A stretch of DNA of 20,810 nt from an uncultured Cocleimonas sp. (GTDB lineage Bacteria > Pseudomonadota > Gammaproteobacteria > Thiotrichales > Thiotrichaceae): NCBI GenBank assembly GCA_937974135.1, contig CALJIH010000119.1, forward strand, positions 1 through 20,810, written 5' to 3'. Shown here piece by piece: positions 1 through 6,854 of this stretch. The notes under the pieces were generated by a model. That model worked only from the letters and a program-made list of their open reading frames with translations. It was not told where the DNA came from and did no database searches. The translations under genes and the position numbers were made by a program. Positions within the stretch are counted from its first letter, which is position 1. The number at the start of each line of letters is the position of its first letter.

Positions 1-15
1 GTCTTAAAATAGGTT

Positions 16-37
16 AAAAGTAGGGGGGTGTAGTTTT
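16..37 (+). repeat. G-rich dispersed repeat, copy 1
   Basis: Matches the family core GTAGGGGGGTGT with four A before it and AGTTTT after it. It lies downstream of zapD and forms an inverted pair with copy 2, only a few bases away. The right flank is AGTTTT rather than the usual CTTTTT, a variant shared with copy 7. Confidence 0.85.
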
Positions 38-43
38 ATTAAC

Positions 44-64
44 AAAAACACACCCCCTACTTTT
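44..64 (-). repeat. G-rich dispersed repeat, copy 2
   Basis: On the minus strand it reads AAAAGTAGGGGGTGTG followed by T's, with five G's where most copies have six. It is the inverted partner of copy 1. Confidence 0.85.
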
Positions 65-77
65 ATAAGCTTTTAAC

Positions 78-839
78 TTAGAAACTATATAACCTCAATG
101 TGAAATTAACATCTTCGAGAATCTGTTTACCCTTTTCTTCAAGATTACTAGCATCAACAAAGCGTATAGAAAAACGTTGTTTGCCTGCACTAATTTCAGG
201 ATAAATTTCAGCATCATCCTCTAATCCAATTGAAATAATCTGATAATCAACCTCATGGCTTAATGTTGCTTGGTAGAAGCCTCCGGGCGCAATTTCATCA
301 CTTGACTGGATTCCCTGATAAATCAAGTCCATTAATAACTCTACGGCTTCAAAAGCAATCACATAGGGCCTTGCCCATGTTTTTAAATCCGATAAACGTT
401 GTTCTTCGGGTAAATTTAACCAATGATTAAATAAAGGTACATCAAGATCGTTAATACCACCTGCAATCGAAGCGCGCTGTTTTAAAATATTTAGAAAATT
501 ATGAGATTTTAAATGCTGGCCTAACTGTCCACGAAAACTATAAAGACGTTTACTTTTCTCTTCTAGTTTTTCAAGAATACGAGCCACTCGGCTCATATCA
601 ATACCTTCGACGCCTTCAGCCATTCTTACCGCTTGGGTTTGTACATCTAACACGTGCAAGGCGGCATTTTTTACGTCTAAACGTGAAGAAAGGTTATACA
701 ACTCGAGTAATACAACAATTGCAGCTTGGCAGTTCTCTGGCGTTGGATTCTCTAAATGAAAATTGAAGCGTCGAATCAAATAACTCAAGCGCATAAAGAG
801 GCGAGTTTTCTCATTTAGTGGATGTTCGAATACAGCCAT
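78..839 (-). CDS. zapD: Cell division protein ZapD
   Basis: 253 residues, close to the usual ZapD (YacF) length of about 250. The N-terminus (FEHPLNEKTRLFMRLSYLIRR) and the following helical stretch match the start of this family, which binds FtsZ and crosslinks its filaments at the septum in the cytoplasm. No signal peptide or membrane segment. It lies 78 bp downstream of coaE on the same strand, the order found in many gammaproteobacteria (coaE-zapD-yacG). The ATG at 839 has no clear Shine-Dalgarno. Downstream is the inverted repeat pair that may end transcription; a yacG gene is not visible before the window edge. Identification is by family sequence and context. Confidence 0.93.
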   Translation of the reverse strand: MAVFEHPLNEKTRLFMRLSYLIRRFNFHLENPTPENCQAAIVVLLELYNLSSRLDVKNAALHVLDVQTQAVRMAEGVEGIDMSRVARILEKLEEKSKRLYSFRGQLGQHLKSHNFLNILKQRASIAGGINDLDVPLFNHWLNLPEEQRLSDLKTWARPYVIAFEAVELLMDLIYQGIQSSDEIAPGGFYQATLSHEVDYQIISIGLEDDAEIYPEISAGKQRFSIRFVDASNLEEKGKQILEDVNFTLRLYSF

Positions 840-917
840 AGAAATACAATGAATGGTTAAAAATAGATCAATAATATCCTTATATTAGAATACTATTTTG
901 TGATTAGTATATCAGAG

Positions 918-1541
918 CTAATGCTGGGATAAACGTTCAAACTTATCGTGTGTTTCCTTTACTTGAGTTAATAAACTTTCTACATTACCAGTATTATCAA
1001 GTATATCTGTAGCTACTTCTTTTCTCTGCTCACGGCTTGCTTGTTGTTCGATAATTTTTAGAATGGTTTCTTCATTCATATTATCGCGCTTTTGGACACG
1101 TTCAATTTGTTGTTCAACGGTACAGTCGACAACCACGATGCGATCAAATAGTGGTTCATAGTTTTTTTCAACAAGCAGAGGAATATCGATTATAAGATAA
1201 GGATTATTCAAATCTTGGTTGGTTGCCCATTTCATGCGTGATTCAATTTCTTCGCGAATAATGGGATGCGTAATTTTTTCAAGATTTGCTAAAGCTTGCT
1301 CAGCTTCTTTGGTTGGTGCAAAAATAATGTGCTTGAGTTTGCCTCTATCTAATGAGCCATCTGCTAGAAGAATATCATCACCAAATAGCTGGGCTATTTC
1401 GCTGAGTGCTTTGGTACCTGGTTCAACAACATCCCGAGACACTTGGTCCGCATCTATAATCAATGCACCCAACTCTTGAAATTTTTTTACCGCAGTGCTT
1501 TTGCCACAACCGATACCCCCTGTTAAACCTACTTTTAACAC
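918..1541 (-). CDS. coaE: Dephospho-CoA kinase
   Basis: 207 residues, typical for CoaE, which phosphorylates the 3'-hydroxyl of dephospho-CoA in the last step of coenzyme A synthesis. The P-loop GGIGCGKST sits at residues 8-16, followed by the LGALIIDADQVSRDVVEPG region and the IIDIPLLVE / RIVVVDC segments usual for the family. The start is GTG at 1541: an AAAGGA Shine-Dalgarno lies 7 nt upstream and the P-loop begins within a few residues, so no longer start is needed. zapD follows on the same strand. Repeat copy 3 lies about 55 bp upstream, in the region where the promoter should be. Confidence 0.96.
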   Translation of the reverse strand: MLKVGLTGGIGCGKSTAVKKFQELGALIIDADQVSRDVVEPGTKALSEIAQLFGDDILLADGSLDRGKLKHIIFAPTKEAEQALANLEKITHPIIREEIESRMKWATNQDLNNPYLIIDIPLLVEKNYEPLFDRIVVVDCTVEQQIERVQKRDNMNEETILKIIEQQASREQRKEVATDILDNTGNVESLLTQVKETHDKFERLSQH

Positions 1542-1594
1542 TCAAAAATCCTTTAATAACTCATAGAGTATTGTAAGTGTATGTGAAAGATATT

Positions 1595-1617
1595 AAAAAG
1601 ACACCCCCCTACTTTTT
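1595..1617 (-). repeat. G-rich dispersed repeat, copy 3
   Basis: A full-length member: on the minus strand AAAAAG, then TAGGGGGGTGT, then CTTTTT. It lies between the coaE start and the acetoacetyl-CoA synthetase remnant, and is the inverted partner of copy 4, about 200 bp away. Confidence 0.88.
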
Positions 1618-1633
1618 AAATGGAATAAACTGA

Positions 1634-1846
1634 TTAGTTCAAGAGCTCTGTGCTTTTTTCCTCATTCAATAAGTTCTCAGCAAAGTTAATTGTAGAATCA
1701 GAAAACCAAACAGCCCCTAGTGTTTGATTTTTATGAGAAATAAACCCACTACTGTTGGCTTATTGGATATTTTCTTTGCTTGGTGTCCAAAGAATGTCAT
1801 TGTCCGAAACCGTCGAAAAGTGGGGGGGTATCTTTTTATCAGTCAT
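1634..1846 (-). pseudogene. Acetoacetyl-CoA synthetase remnant (decayed N-terminal fragment)
   Basis: On the minus strand one frame reads an ATG at 1846, then a 28-codon stretch containing NDILWTPSKENIQ, a TAA at 1760-1762, and then in the same frame ANSSGFISHKN and LGAVWFSDSTINFAENLLN before a TAA at 1634-1636. Acetoacetyl-CoA synthetases (acetoacetate + CoA + ATP) begin with a LWTPSPERI...AN..F motif and carry a WFPGA.LNFAENLL motif some 80-100 residues in. Both are recognisable here and nothing else of the roughly 650-residue enzyme remains. The sequence between the motifs is too short, so there is an internal deletion as well as the premature stop. It lies about 20 bp downstream of the BKACE gene on the same strand, so it was probably the third gene of that operon. 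Repeat copy 4 is inside its N-terminal codons and copy 3 lies just past its surviving end. Confidence 0.75.
1816..1837 (+). repeat. G-rich dispersed repeat, copy 4
   Basis: Reads AAAAGTGGGGGGG, then TATC, then five T's: GTGG head, seven G's and TATC in place of TGTC. It overlaps the start of the acetoacetyl-CoA synthetase remnant, where the minus strand reads it in frame as KKIPPHF. Confidence 0.82.
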
Positions 1847-1866
1847 ATTTAGATAGTTTTGATGAT

Positions 1867-2691
1867 TTACCAATCTGGTGTCATAAGTGCTTTAGTTTCA
1901 GCAATGCTAGCACTTTGCATATGATTATTGCTGATATATTCATTTATCTGCTTGATCAATGCAGCATTATCTTCTGCTTCATTGCCGTCTTCTAAAGTGC
2001 TGTTATTTTCAAAACCAATTCTGATGTGTCCACCTAAATTTGCGGCGAGTTTCGCTGCGGAGAATTCATTCTTACCAAACGCACAAATCATCCAGCTTGA
2101 CGCTTTTATTTTCTGAATATTATCTTCAACCAAATAGCTGTTTTCAAATGCACCTTCTGTCTTTGGGCGACCGATCACCAATAAAATGGGATAAGCATTA
2201 CCCGGCAAAACATGGCGAATTAACCAGTCATGGTATTTATCTAAATCATCTTGGTTATAAAGGATGATTTGTGGTTTTACATTCTCTGTCTTCATGCGCA
2301 TAAAATGTTCATGAATCAAATCTTCAGCTAAACTTTTAATTTCTCTTAAACCAATGGAAACCGCTGCGGGTTTCAATCCATGAATCATCTCAAACTGTTC
2401 TTCAGGAGAATAAATACCCACGGCTTCAGAGGTAACTTGAATGAATAGTTCTTGTTGGCATTTCTGTTGAATAGCACTTATTGCGGATTGATAATTCTCT
2501 ACAGAAAGACTGTGTGAATTATCTTCTGGATTTCGAACGTGTAAATGCATCATCCTTGCACCTGCCGATAAACAGTCTTGAGCTGTCTGGGCTATTTCAG
2601 TCGATGTTAAAGGTATATTGGGATGATTCTCTTTTGTTTTTCTCGCACCGTTTGGGGCTACGGCTAAAATGACTGTTTTAGACCTATTCAT
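1867..2691 (-). CDS. Beta-keto acid cleavage enzyme (BKACE, DUF849 family)
   Basis: 274 residues, at the short end of the usual 275-310. The family is a zinc-dependent TIM-barrel that condenses a beta-keto acid with acetyl-CoA and splits the product to acetoacetate and a new acyl-CoA (the best-known member is 3-keto-5-aminohexanoate cleavage enzyme Kce). Family marks visible: VAPNGARKTK near residues 11-20, zinc ligands H49 and H51 in MMHLHVRNP, and GGHIRIGFEN with H222 and E228 near the C-terminus. The substrate cannot be read from sequence because the family is broad. The ATG overlaps the aminotransferase stop by 4 bp, so the two are translationally coupled. The remnant of an acetoacetyl-CoA synthetase follows, which would have consumed the acetoacetate made. 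Confidence 0.9.
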   Translation of the reverse strand: MNRSKTVILAVAPNGARKTKENHPNIPLTSTEIAQTAQDCLSAGARMMHLHVRNPEDNSHSLSVENYQSAISAIQQKCQQELFIQVTSEAVGIYSPEEQFEMIHGLKPAAVSIGLREIKSLAEDLIHEHFMRMKTENVKPQIILYNQDDLDKYHDWLIRHVLPGNAYPILLVIGRPKTEGAFENSYLVEDNIQKIKASSWMICAFGKNEFSAAKLAANLGGHIRIGFENNSTLEDGNEAEDNAALIKQINEYISNNHMQSASIAETKALMTPDW

Positions 2692-4049
2692 TGAACCTCC
2701 TGAATCACTGTTTTGATGCTATCACTCAATCTTTCAGTAATTTGAGTCACATTTTCATCATCAATAATAAAAGGGGGAGCCACTAAAATATGGTCGCCGA
2801 TAACGCCATCTACTGTGCCACCCATAGGATATATCATCAAACGATTTTCCATCGCTTTTTTCTTAATTTTTGCATGTAATTTCAACGTTGAGTCGAATGG
2901 TATTTTGGTGTTTTTATCTTTCACTAACTCGATTCCAAGAAATAAACCTCTGCCTCGAATATCTCCAACATGATCAGATAATAGTGAATCAGCATCAAAA
3001 GCCTTATGCATGGCTTGAGCCAAATTGGCGCCCTGTTGTTTCACATTGTTGAGCAAATCTCTTTCTTGAATTTCCAATTGTGTTGCCAATCCGGCGGCAC
3101 ATGAAACAGGATGACCTAAATAAGTATGTCCGTGTTGAAAGAAACCACTACCGTTATCAATCGCATTTACAATTTTTTCACTTATCAACACAGCGCCTAA
3201 GGCTTGATAACCAGCCGCGATTCCTTTGGCAATCGTTTGTAAATCACCTTGTATACCGTCTTGCTCGCAAGCATGTAAGGTACCTGTTCTTCCCATACCG
3301 CACATAATTTCATCAAGTAGCAGTAATACATCGTATTGATCACAAATTTCACGAATGCGCTTGAAATAACCTTCTGGTGGCGTTAAGCAACCAGCGGTTG
3401 CACCACCGACAGTCTCAGCGACAAATGCGGCAACATTTTCTGCGCCAAGTTCTAGTATCTTATCTTCTAGTTCATTAGCAATACGTTGACCGTATTCAAA
3501 TTCAGTCTCATCATCGCGTTTATCCCGATAAGCATTACTTGCAGAAATGTGATGACCTTCTACGAGAATAGGGTCGAAGGGTTTGCGTCGCCATAAATTT
3601 CCACCAATAGACAAAGCACCTAAGGTATTCCCGTGATAGCTTTGTTTACGAGCGATATAGAATTTCTTTTCTGTCTTACCCTTTTCTAAGAAATACTGTC
3701 TTGCAAGTTTTAGCGACGCTTCGATTGCCTCGGAGCCACCAGTAACAAAATAGACTTGTGAAAATTCACCGTAGGCATGGTTTAGTAAATGTTGAGCTAA
3801 TTGTTCTTGCGAATCATTAGTGAAAAAACTGGTATGTGCATACGCCACCTCATTCACTTGATCGATAATCGCTTGTTTCACGCGTTGATTCGAATGACCT
3901 AAACACGATACAGCAGCACCACCGCAAGCATCAAGATATCGGTTTCCTTGTTTATCAATTAAAAAAACACCATCACCATTAGCAATTGTTGCAAGGTTAT
4001 GATGGCTGGTGCGTTGCATGACATTATTTGTATTTTTACGTGAATCCAT
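2688..4049 (-). CDS. Class III PLP-dependent aminotransferase
   Basis: 453 residues, usual for this class. The PLP-binding pattern is intact: GGSEAIEAS near residues 104-112, SYHGNTLGALS near 137-147, LLLLDEIMCGMGRTG with the pyridine-binding D246, and the Schiff-base lysine K275 in TIAKGIAAGY. Members transfer amino groups from omega- or beta-amino acids or related amines to pyruvate or 2-oxoglutarate. Coupling to BKACE suggests a beta- or omega-amino acid whose product is a beta-keto acid; that is inference. The start at 4049 has an AGAGGG Shine-Dalgarno 6 nt upstream. It is the first gene of a minus-strand operon diverging from a LysR-type regulator. Confidence 0.9.
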   Translation of the reverse strand: MDSRKNTNNVMQRTSHHNLATIANGDGVFLIDKQGNRYLDACGGAAVSCLGHSNQRVKQAIIDQVNEVAYAHTSFFTNDSQEQLAQHLLNHAYGEFSQVYFVTGGSEAIEASLKLARQYFLEKGKTEKKFYIARKQSYHGNTLGALSIGGNLWRRKPFDPILVEGHHISASNAYRDKRDDETEFEYGQRIANELEDKILELGAENVAAFVAETVGGATAGCLTPPEGYFKRIREICDQYDVLLLLDEIMCGMGRTGTLHACEQDGIQGDLQTIAKGIAAGYQALGAVLISEKIVNAIDNGSGFFQHGHTYLGHPVSCAAGLATQLEIQERDLLNNVKQQGANLAQAMHKAFDADSLLSDHVGDIRGRGLFLGIELVKDKNTKIPFDSTLKLHAKIKKKAMENRLMIYPMGGTVDGVIGDHILVAPPFIIDDENVTQITERLSDSIKTVIQEVQ

Positions 4050-4067
4050 TTAAGACCCTCTGCTTAT

Positions 4068-4092
4068 GTGATGATAGTTTTAATAACATCAC
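4068..4092. promoter_or_regulatory. Inverted repeat in divergent spacer, candidate LysR-type operator
   Basis: GTGATG at 4068-4073 and CATCAC at 4087-4092 are perfect complements separated by 13 nt, with an AT-rich centre. LysR-type regulators bind interrupted dyads of this size (T-N11-A type) between their gene and the divergent target. It lies 19 bp upstream of the aminotransferase ATG and 56 bp upstream of the regulator's first ATG, so it could affect both promoters. The role is inferred. Confidence 0.5.
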
Positions 4093-4147
4093 TTTACTCT
4101 ATAGGTAAGCTTGTTAATAATAGAAAAATTACGCTATCCATCTAATA

Positions 4148-5062
4148 ATGGCATACATGATATATAATCAATTACCACCACTGAATGCAGTAAAAGCCTT
4201 CGATGCTGTCGTTCGTCATGGATCGATCAGTGAAGCCTCGCGAATACTCTGCGTCAGTCAGAGTGCCGTCAGTAGACATATCACCAATCTTGAAGAATTC
4301 TTAAATTGTAAATTACTCAGCAGGAGTAAGTTAGGGACTGTTTGCACTGAACAAGGACAAGAATTTTTTGATCAAATTAACCATTCTTTAAATACAATCT
4401 TAAACGTAACCAATAAAATACGAGCGACACAATCAGGCATCAATATTGTCAAAGTGAGTTCACTCTCTAGCTTTGCCTTACGCTGGTTAGTTCCGCGTTT
4501 AAATCAATTTCAAGTGATACATCCTGACATTGTTTTAGATATTTCTATTTCGGACAAGCGCCCAGATTTTGAAATCAGTCAAATTGATTGTGCCATTGTG
4601 TCTGAACCAGAACATATTTCAGCAAAACACGATCATATTTTATTTAAAGAAGAATTAGTTGTTGTTGCATCACCTTTATTAATTAAGGATCAGAAAATTT
4701 CCGAAAAAGAAATTATAAATACACATCCATTAATTCATACATCTAGCCGTGCTGAACTATGGGAAAACTTACTAAAACATTATGAGTTTGCAACTAATAC
4801 CAAATCAAACCTTGGACTTTCATTTCAAGATTTTTATATCTCAATAGCAGCCTGTGTTGCAGGCAGTGGCGTGGCACTGGTGCCTTCATTTTTAATAAGA
4901 AAAGAACTGGAAGATGGTTCATTGATACAATGTTTGAAGCCAGAAATCTCATCAGGTAAATGTTATCAATTCGCTATTTCAGCATTTAAAAGTTCAAATC
5001 CTTCCGTTTTAGCGTTACAAAATTGGCTAATAGATGAAACGTTGTCAGAACGAGATGTATAA
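4148..5062 (+). CDS. LysR-type transcriptional regulator (GcvA-like)
   Basis: 304 residues. The N-terminal winged helix-turn-helix is clear: LPPLNAVKAFDAVVRHGSIS followed by EASRILCVSQSAVSRHITNLEEFL, about residues 9-60. The rest is the LysR substrate-binding fold, including the C-terminal GSGVALVPSFLIRKELEDG stretch typical of the GcvA/AmpR-like group. It is divergent from the aminotransferase-BKACE operon and most likely controls it, with an inducer related to the substrate. Two in-frame ATGs lie at 4148 and 4157; neither has a good Shine-Dalgarno, and family alignments would allow the second. The GFA-family gene follows 43 bp downstream on the same strand and might be cotranscribed. Confidence 0.9.
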   Translation: MAYMIYNQLPPLNAVKAFDAVVRHGSISEASRILCVSQSAVSRHITNLEEFLNCKLLSRSKLGTVCTEQGQEFFDQINHSLNTILNVTNKIRATQSGINIVKVSSLSSFALRWLVPRLNQFQVIHPDIVLDISISDKRPDFEISQIDCAIVSEPEHISAKHDHILFKEELVVVASPLLIKDQKISEKEIINTHPLIHTSSRAELWENLLKHYEFATNTKSNLGLSFQDFYISIAACVAGSGVALVPSFLIRKELEDGSLIQCLKPEISSGKCYQFAISAFKSSNPSVLALQNWLIDETLSERDV

Positions 5063-5105
5063 AATAGATTCTGACTTCTAGATAAAACTGTACTAACGTT
5101 AAAGT

Positions 5106-5534
5106 ATGAAGATAAGTACTGGAAGTTGTTTATGCGGTGAAGTCCATTATGAAATAACGGGAAGTCTCGGTATATTTCAATATTGTCACTGTTCGCGCTG
5201 TCGTAAATTTACGGGTAGTGCGCATGCCGCTAATATCATTGTTGCACCAAACCAATTCAAATGGATTAAAGGTGAGGAGTATTTAGGTCGCTTTGAAGTC
5301 GCAGAAGCAAAACATTTTGCAACGTCTTTTTGTAACAATTGTGGATCATCCTTACCCTGGAAATCAAAAAGTGAAAAGTCCGTTGTTATTCCTGCCGGTA
5401 CTTTGGACGACGATCCTGAGATTCGACCTTTTCAGAATGTTTTTTACGAATCAAAAGCGGATTGGTATGTAGAAGCCAGCGAGTTGATAAAACACAAAGA
5501 GTTACCTATTAAAAAAACATCCAAAGCTAGCTAA
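5106..5534 (+). CDS. GFA-family zinc-binding protein
   Basis: 142 residues. It has the family's cysteine pattern: C8-x-C10 in SCLCGEVHYE, C27-x-C29-x2-C32 in CHCSRCRKFTGS and C76-x2-C79 in FCNNCGSSLPW. These form the zinc sites of the glutathione-dependent formaldehyde-activating (Gfa) fold. Most small members are not proven Gfa enzymes, so formaldehyde chemistry should not be assumed. Cytoplasmic, no signal peptide. It lies downstream of the LysR gene in the same direction and converges on folE2; repeat copy 5 lies between the two stop codons. There is no further context for its substrate. Confidence 0.85.
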   Translation: MKISTGSCLCGEVHYEITGSLGIFQYCHCSRCRKFTGSAHAANIIVAPNQFKWIKGEEYLGRFEVAEAKHFATSFCNNCGSSLPWKSKSEKSVVIPAGTLDDDPEIRPFQNVFYESKADWYVEASELIKHKELPIKKTSKAS

Positions 5535-5575
5535 TAATCATATTAAGCCACTATTGTGTCATTTTTATAAGTTGT

Positions 5576-5599
5576 AAAAAGTAGGGGGGTGTCTTTTTT
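5576..5599 (+). repeat. G-rich dispersed repeat, copy 5
   Basis: A canonical member, AAAAAG then TAGGGGGGTGT then CTTTTTT, with complementary outer arms. It lies alone between the convergent ends of the GFA gene and folE2. A role as a weak bidirectional terminator is possible from position, but the 6-bp A/T arms around an 11-nt loop are not a standard terminator stem. Confidence 0.88.
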
Positions 5600-5626
5600 A
5601 AATAGATAAATCTGGTTTTTTACTAT

Positions 5627-6601
5627 TTAGTGCGGAAACTCTCTTGGATCATCGCGATATCCGCCCTCAACGCCTTTGGTTACAATCGCCACCGCATCGT
5701 GTGGATGTAAACTCTCTAAGTGATTAACACGCACCCAGAAGTCTTCAAAATGCTGGTCATCGGCTAATATTGCTTGCACTCTACGTGCCGCATCTTCGCA
5801 GAACATTAAGTTGGATGCATTCAGACGAGCAAACTCTTGTTCATCTTCACGTTTTACTGCTGCTTGTACGGGTGTTGCTAAGGCATCTTCGACTTTATCG
5901 ATAAGCGCTGAAATAGGAATATCTTTAACTTCATCGGATAATCTAACGCGTACCTGAGCAATACTCCTCTGACTATGGGGAGTGGCTGAGATGCCTTCCG
6001 TTGTACCTAGCCAGTCATGAACTGTAGCAAGGTCAACACTTCCATTTTCACCAAACTTATCTTGAAAACCTTGCTGAATAATATCTCGTGCTAAGGCAGC
6101 AGAACAAGGGCAGGTGGATGAGTAAGGGATTTCAATGCTTAATTCTGTTGAGATTTCACCTTGTCGAACTGAGGATGAAATACGTGTTTTATAACTCTTC
6201 CAACCCGTGTTATCACTAATCAATGATTTGCGGCGTTCAAAGAATTGTAAGCGACATTCTAGGTAGGCGCTGTCGCTGATGCCTTCTTGTGATTCAGCAA
6301 AATGAGTGACTACTTCCTCAAGTAATGCGGGTGTAATGGTGTGGTCGCTAAGGATTTGGTCTATCGCTAAATATAAGCGAGACATGTGAATACCCTTAGC
6401 TTCTGGGTCAATAAGATTCACATAAGCTTGAACACTGGCTACTGTTTGGATTTTATCGCCGTTACCATTGAGTACATGTACTGGCAACTCGATCTCACTC
6501 ATGCCTACCCAATTTAATGTTGCATTCGGTCCTGAATGTGGTTCATTCGCAATATCGGGTAAATCACAGCTGTGGTCATCACAACTATTATTTGTACTCA
6601 T
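5627..6601 (-). CDS. folE2: GTP cyclohydrolase FolE2 (type IB)
   Basis: About 324 residues from the ATG at 6601. It converts GTP to 7,8-dihydroneopterin triphosphate, the first step of folate synthesis, and is the metal-flexible alternative to FolE. Family marks: TLNWVGMSEIELPV near the start, the catalytic-cysteine motif SSTCPCSAALARDI about residues 161-174, ATPHSQRSIAQVRVRL, and the C-terminal HPHDAVAIVTKGVEGG. The ATG at 6607 is immediately next to an AGGA, whereas 6601 lies 6 nt after it, so 6601 is the better start. The first 20 residues have two Cys and a His (NNSCDDHSCDLPD), not part of the core fold. FolE2 is often Zur-regulated under zinc limitation; no convincing Zur box was recognised. 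No folate genes adjoin. Confidence 0.95.
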   Translation of the reverse strand: MSTNNSCDDHSCDLPDIANEPHSGPNATLNWVGMSEIELPVHVLNGNGDKIQTVASVQAYVNLIDPEAKGIHMSRLYLAIDQILSDHTITPALLEEVVTHFAESQEGISDSAYLECRLQFFERRKSLISDNTGWKSYKTRISSSVRQGEISTELSIEIPYSSTCPCSAALARDIIQQGFQDKFGENGSVDLATVHDWLGTTEGISATPHSQRSIAQVRVRLSDEVKDIPISALIDKVEDALATPVQAAVKREDEQEFARLNASNLMFCEDAARRVQAILADDQHFEDFWVRVNHLESLHPHDAVAIVTKGVEGGYRDDPREFPH

Positions 6602-6631
6602 CGTCATTCCTAAATGCTAGCAAGTCGAGCG

Positions 6632-6637
6632 ATTATA
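6632..6637 (-). promoter_or_regulatory. Candidate -10 box for folE2
   Basis: TATAAT on the minus strand about 30 nt upstream of the folE2 start. The best -35 is weak (TTCTAA, spacer 16). The perfect -10 and the position support a short-leader promoter. Confidence 0.45.
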
Positions 6638-6854
6638 CATAAACCTATCTAGATTAGAATAACCCACTGAATACTAATTGTTTCTTAAATTTGGATAATA
6701 AAACACCATATCCTAGCCTAAGTTTAGAGTATGGTATTTAATTCTCATAGATCAAGGTTTTACATTAACTATATTTAACTTATTTTTCTATGTGTATAGG
6801 TGTAATATTAAAGCCATTTTTTAATAATAATTGATACTAACGACTTTTAAAATT

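Larger units (their letters stand above)
16..64. terminator. Hairpin formed by repeat copies 1 and 2, possible zapD terminator
   Basis: Bases 16-31 pair with 50-64 with one bulged G, giving a stem of about 15 bp around a loop of about 18 nt. It starts 14 nt beyond the zapD stop codon. The stem is GC-rich in the middle and ends in A/T runs on both sides, so an RNA from either strand would end in U's. A terminator role is inferred from position and structure. Confidence 0.5.

Noticed and set aside
1219..1479. Long plus-strand open frame inside coaE and similar antisense frames in folE2, pyrB and the TonB gene.
   Set aside because: They are shadows of well-identified genes on the other strand with no family similarity of their own.
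1505..1541. coaE start region reads on the minus strand as AAAAGTAGG followed a few bases later by GGGGGTATC, looking like a repeat copy.
   Set aside because: It encodes the conserved LKVGLTGGIG P-loop of CoaE and the two parts are separated; the resemblance is coincidental.
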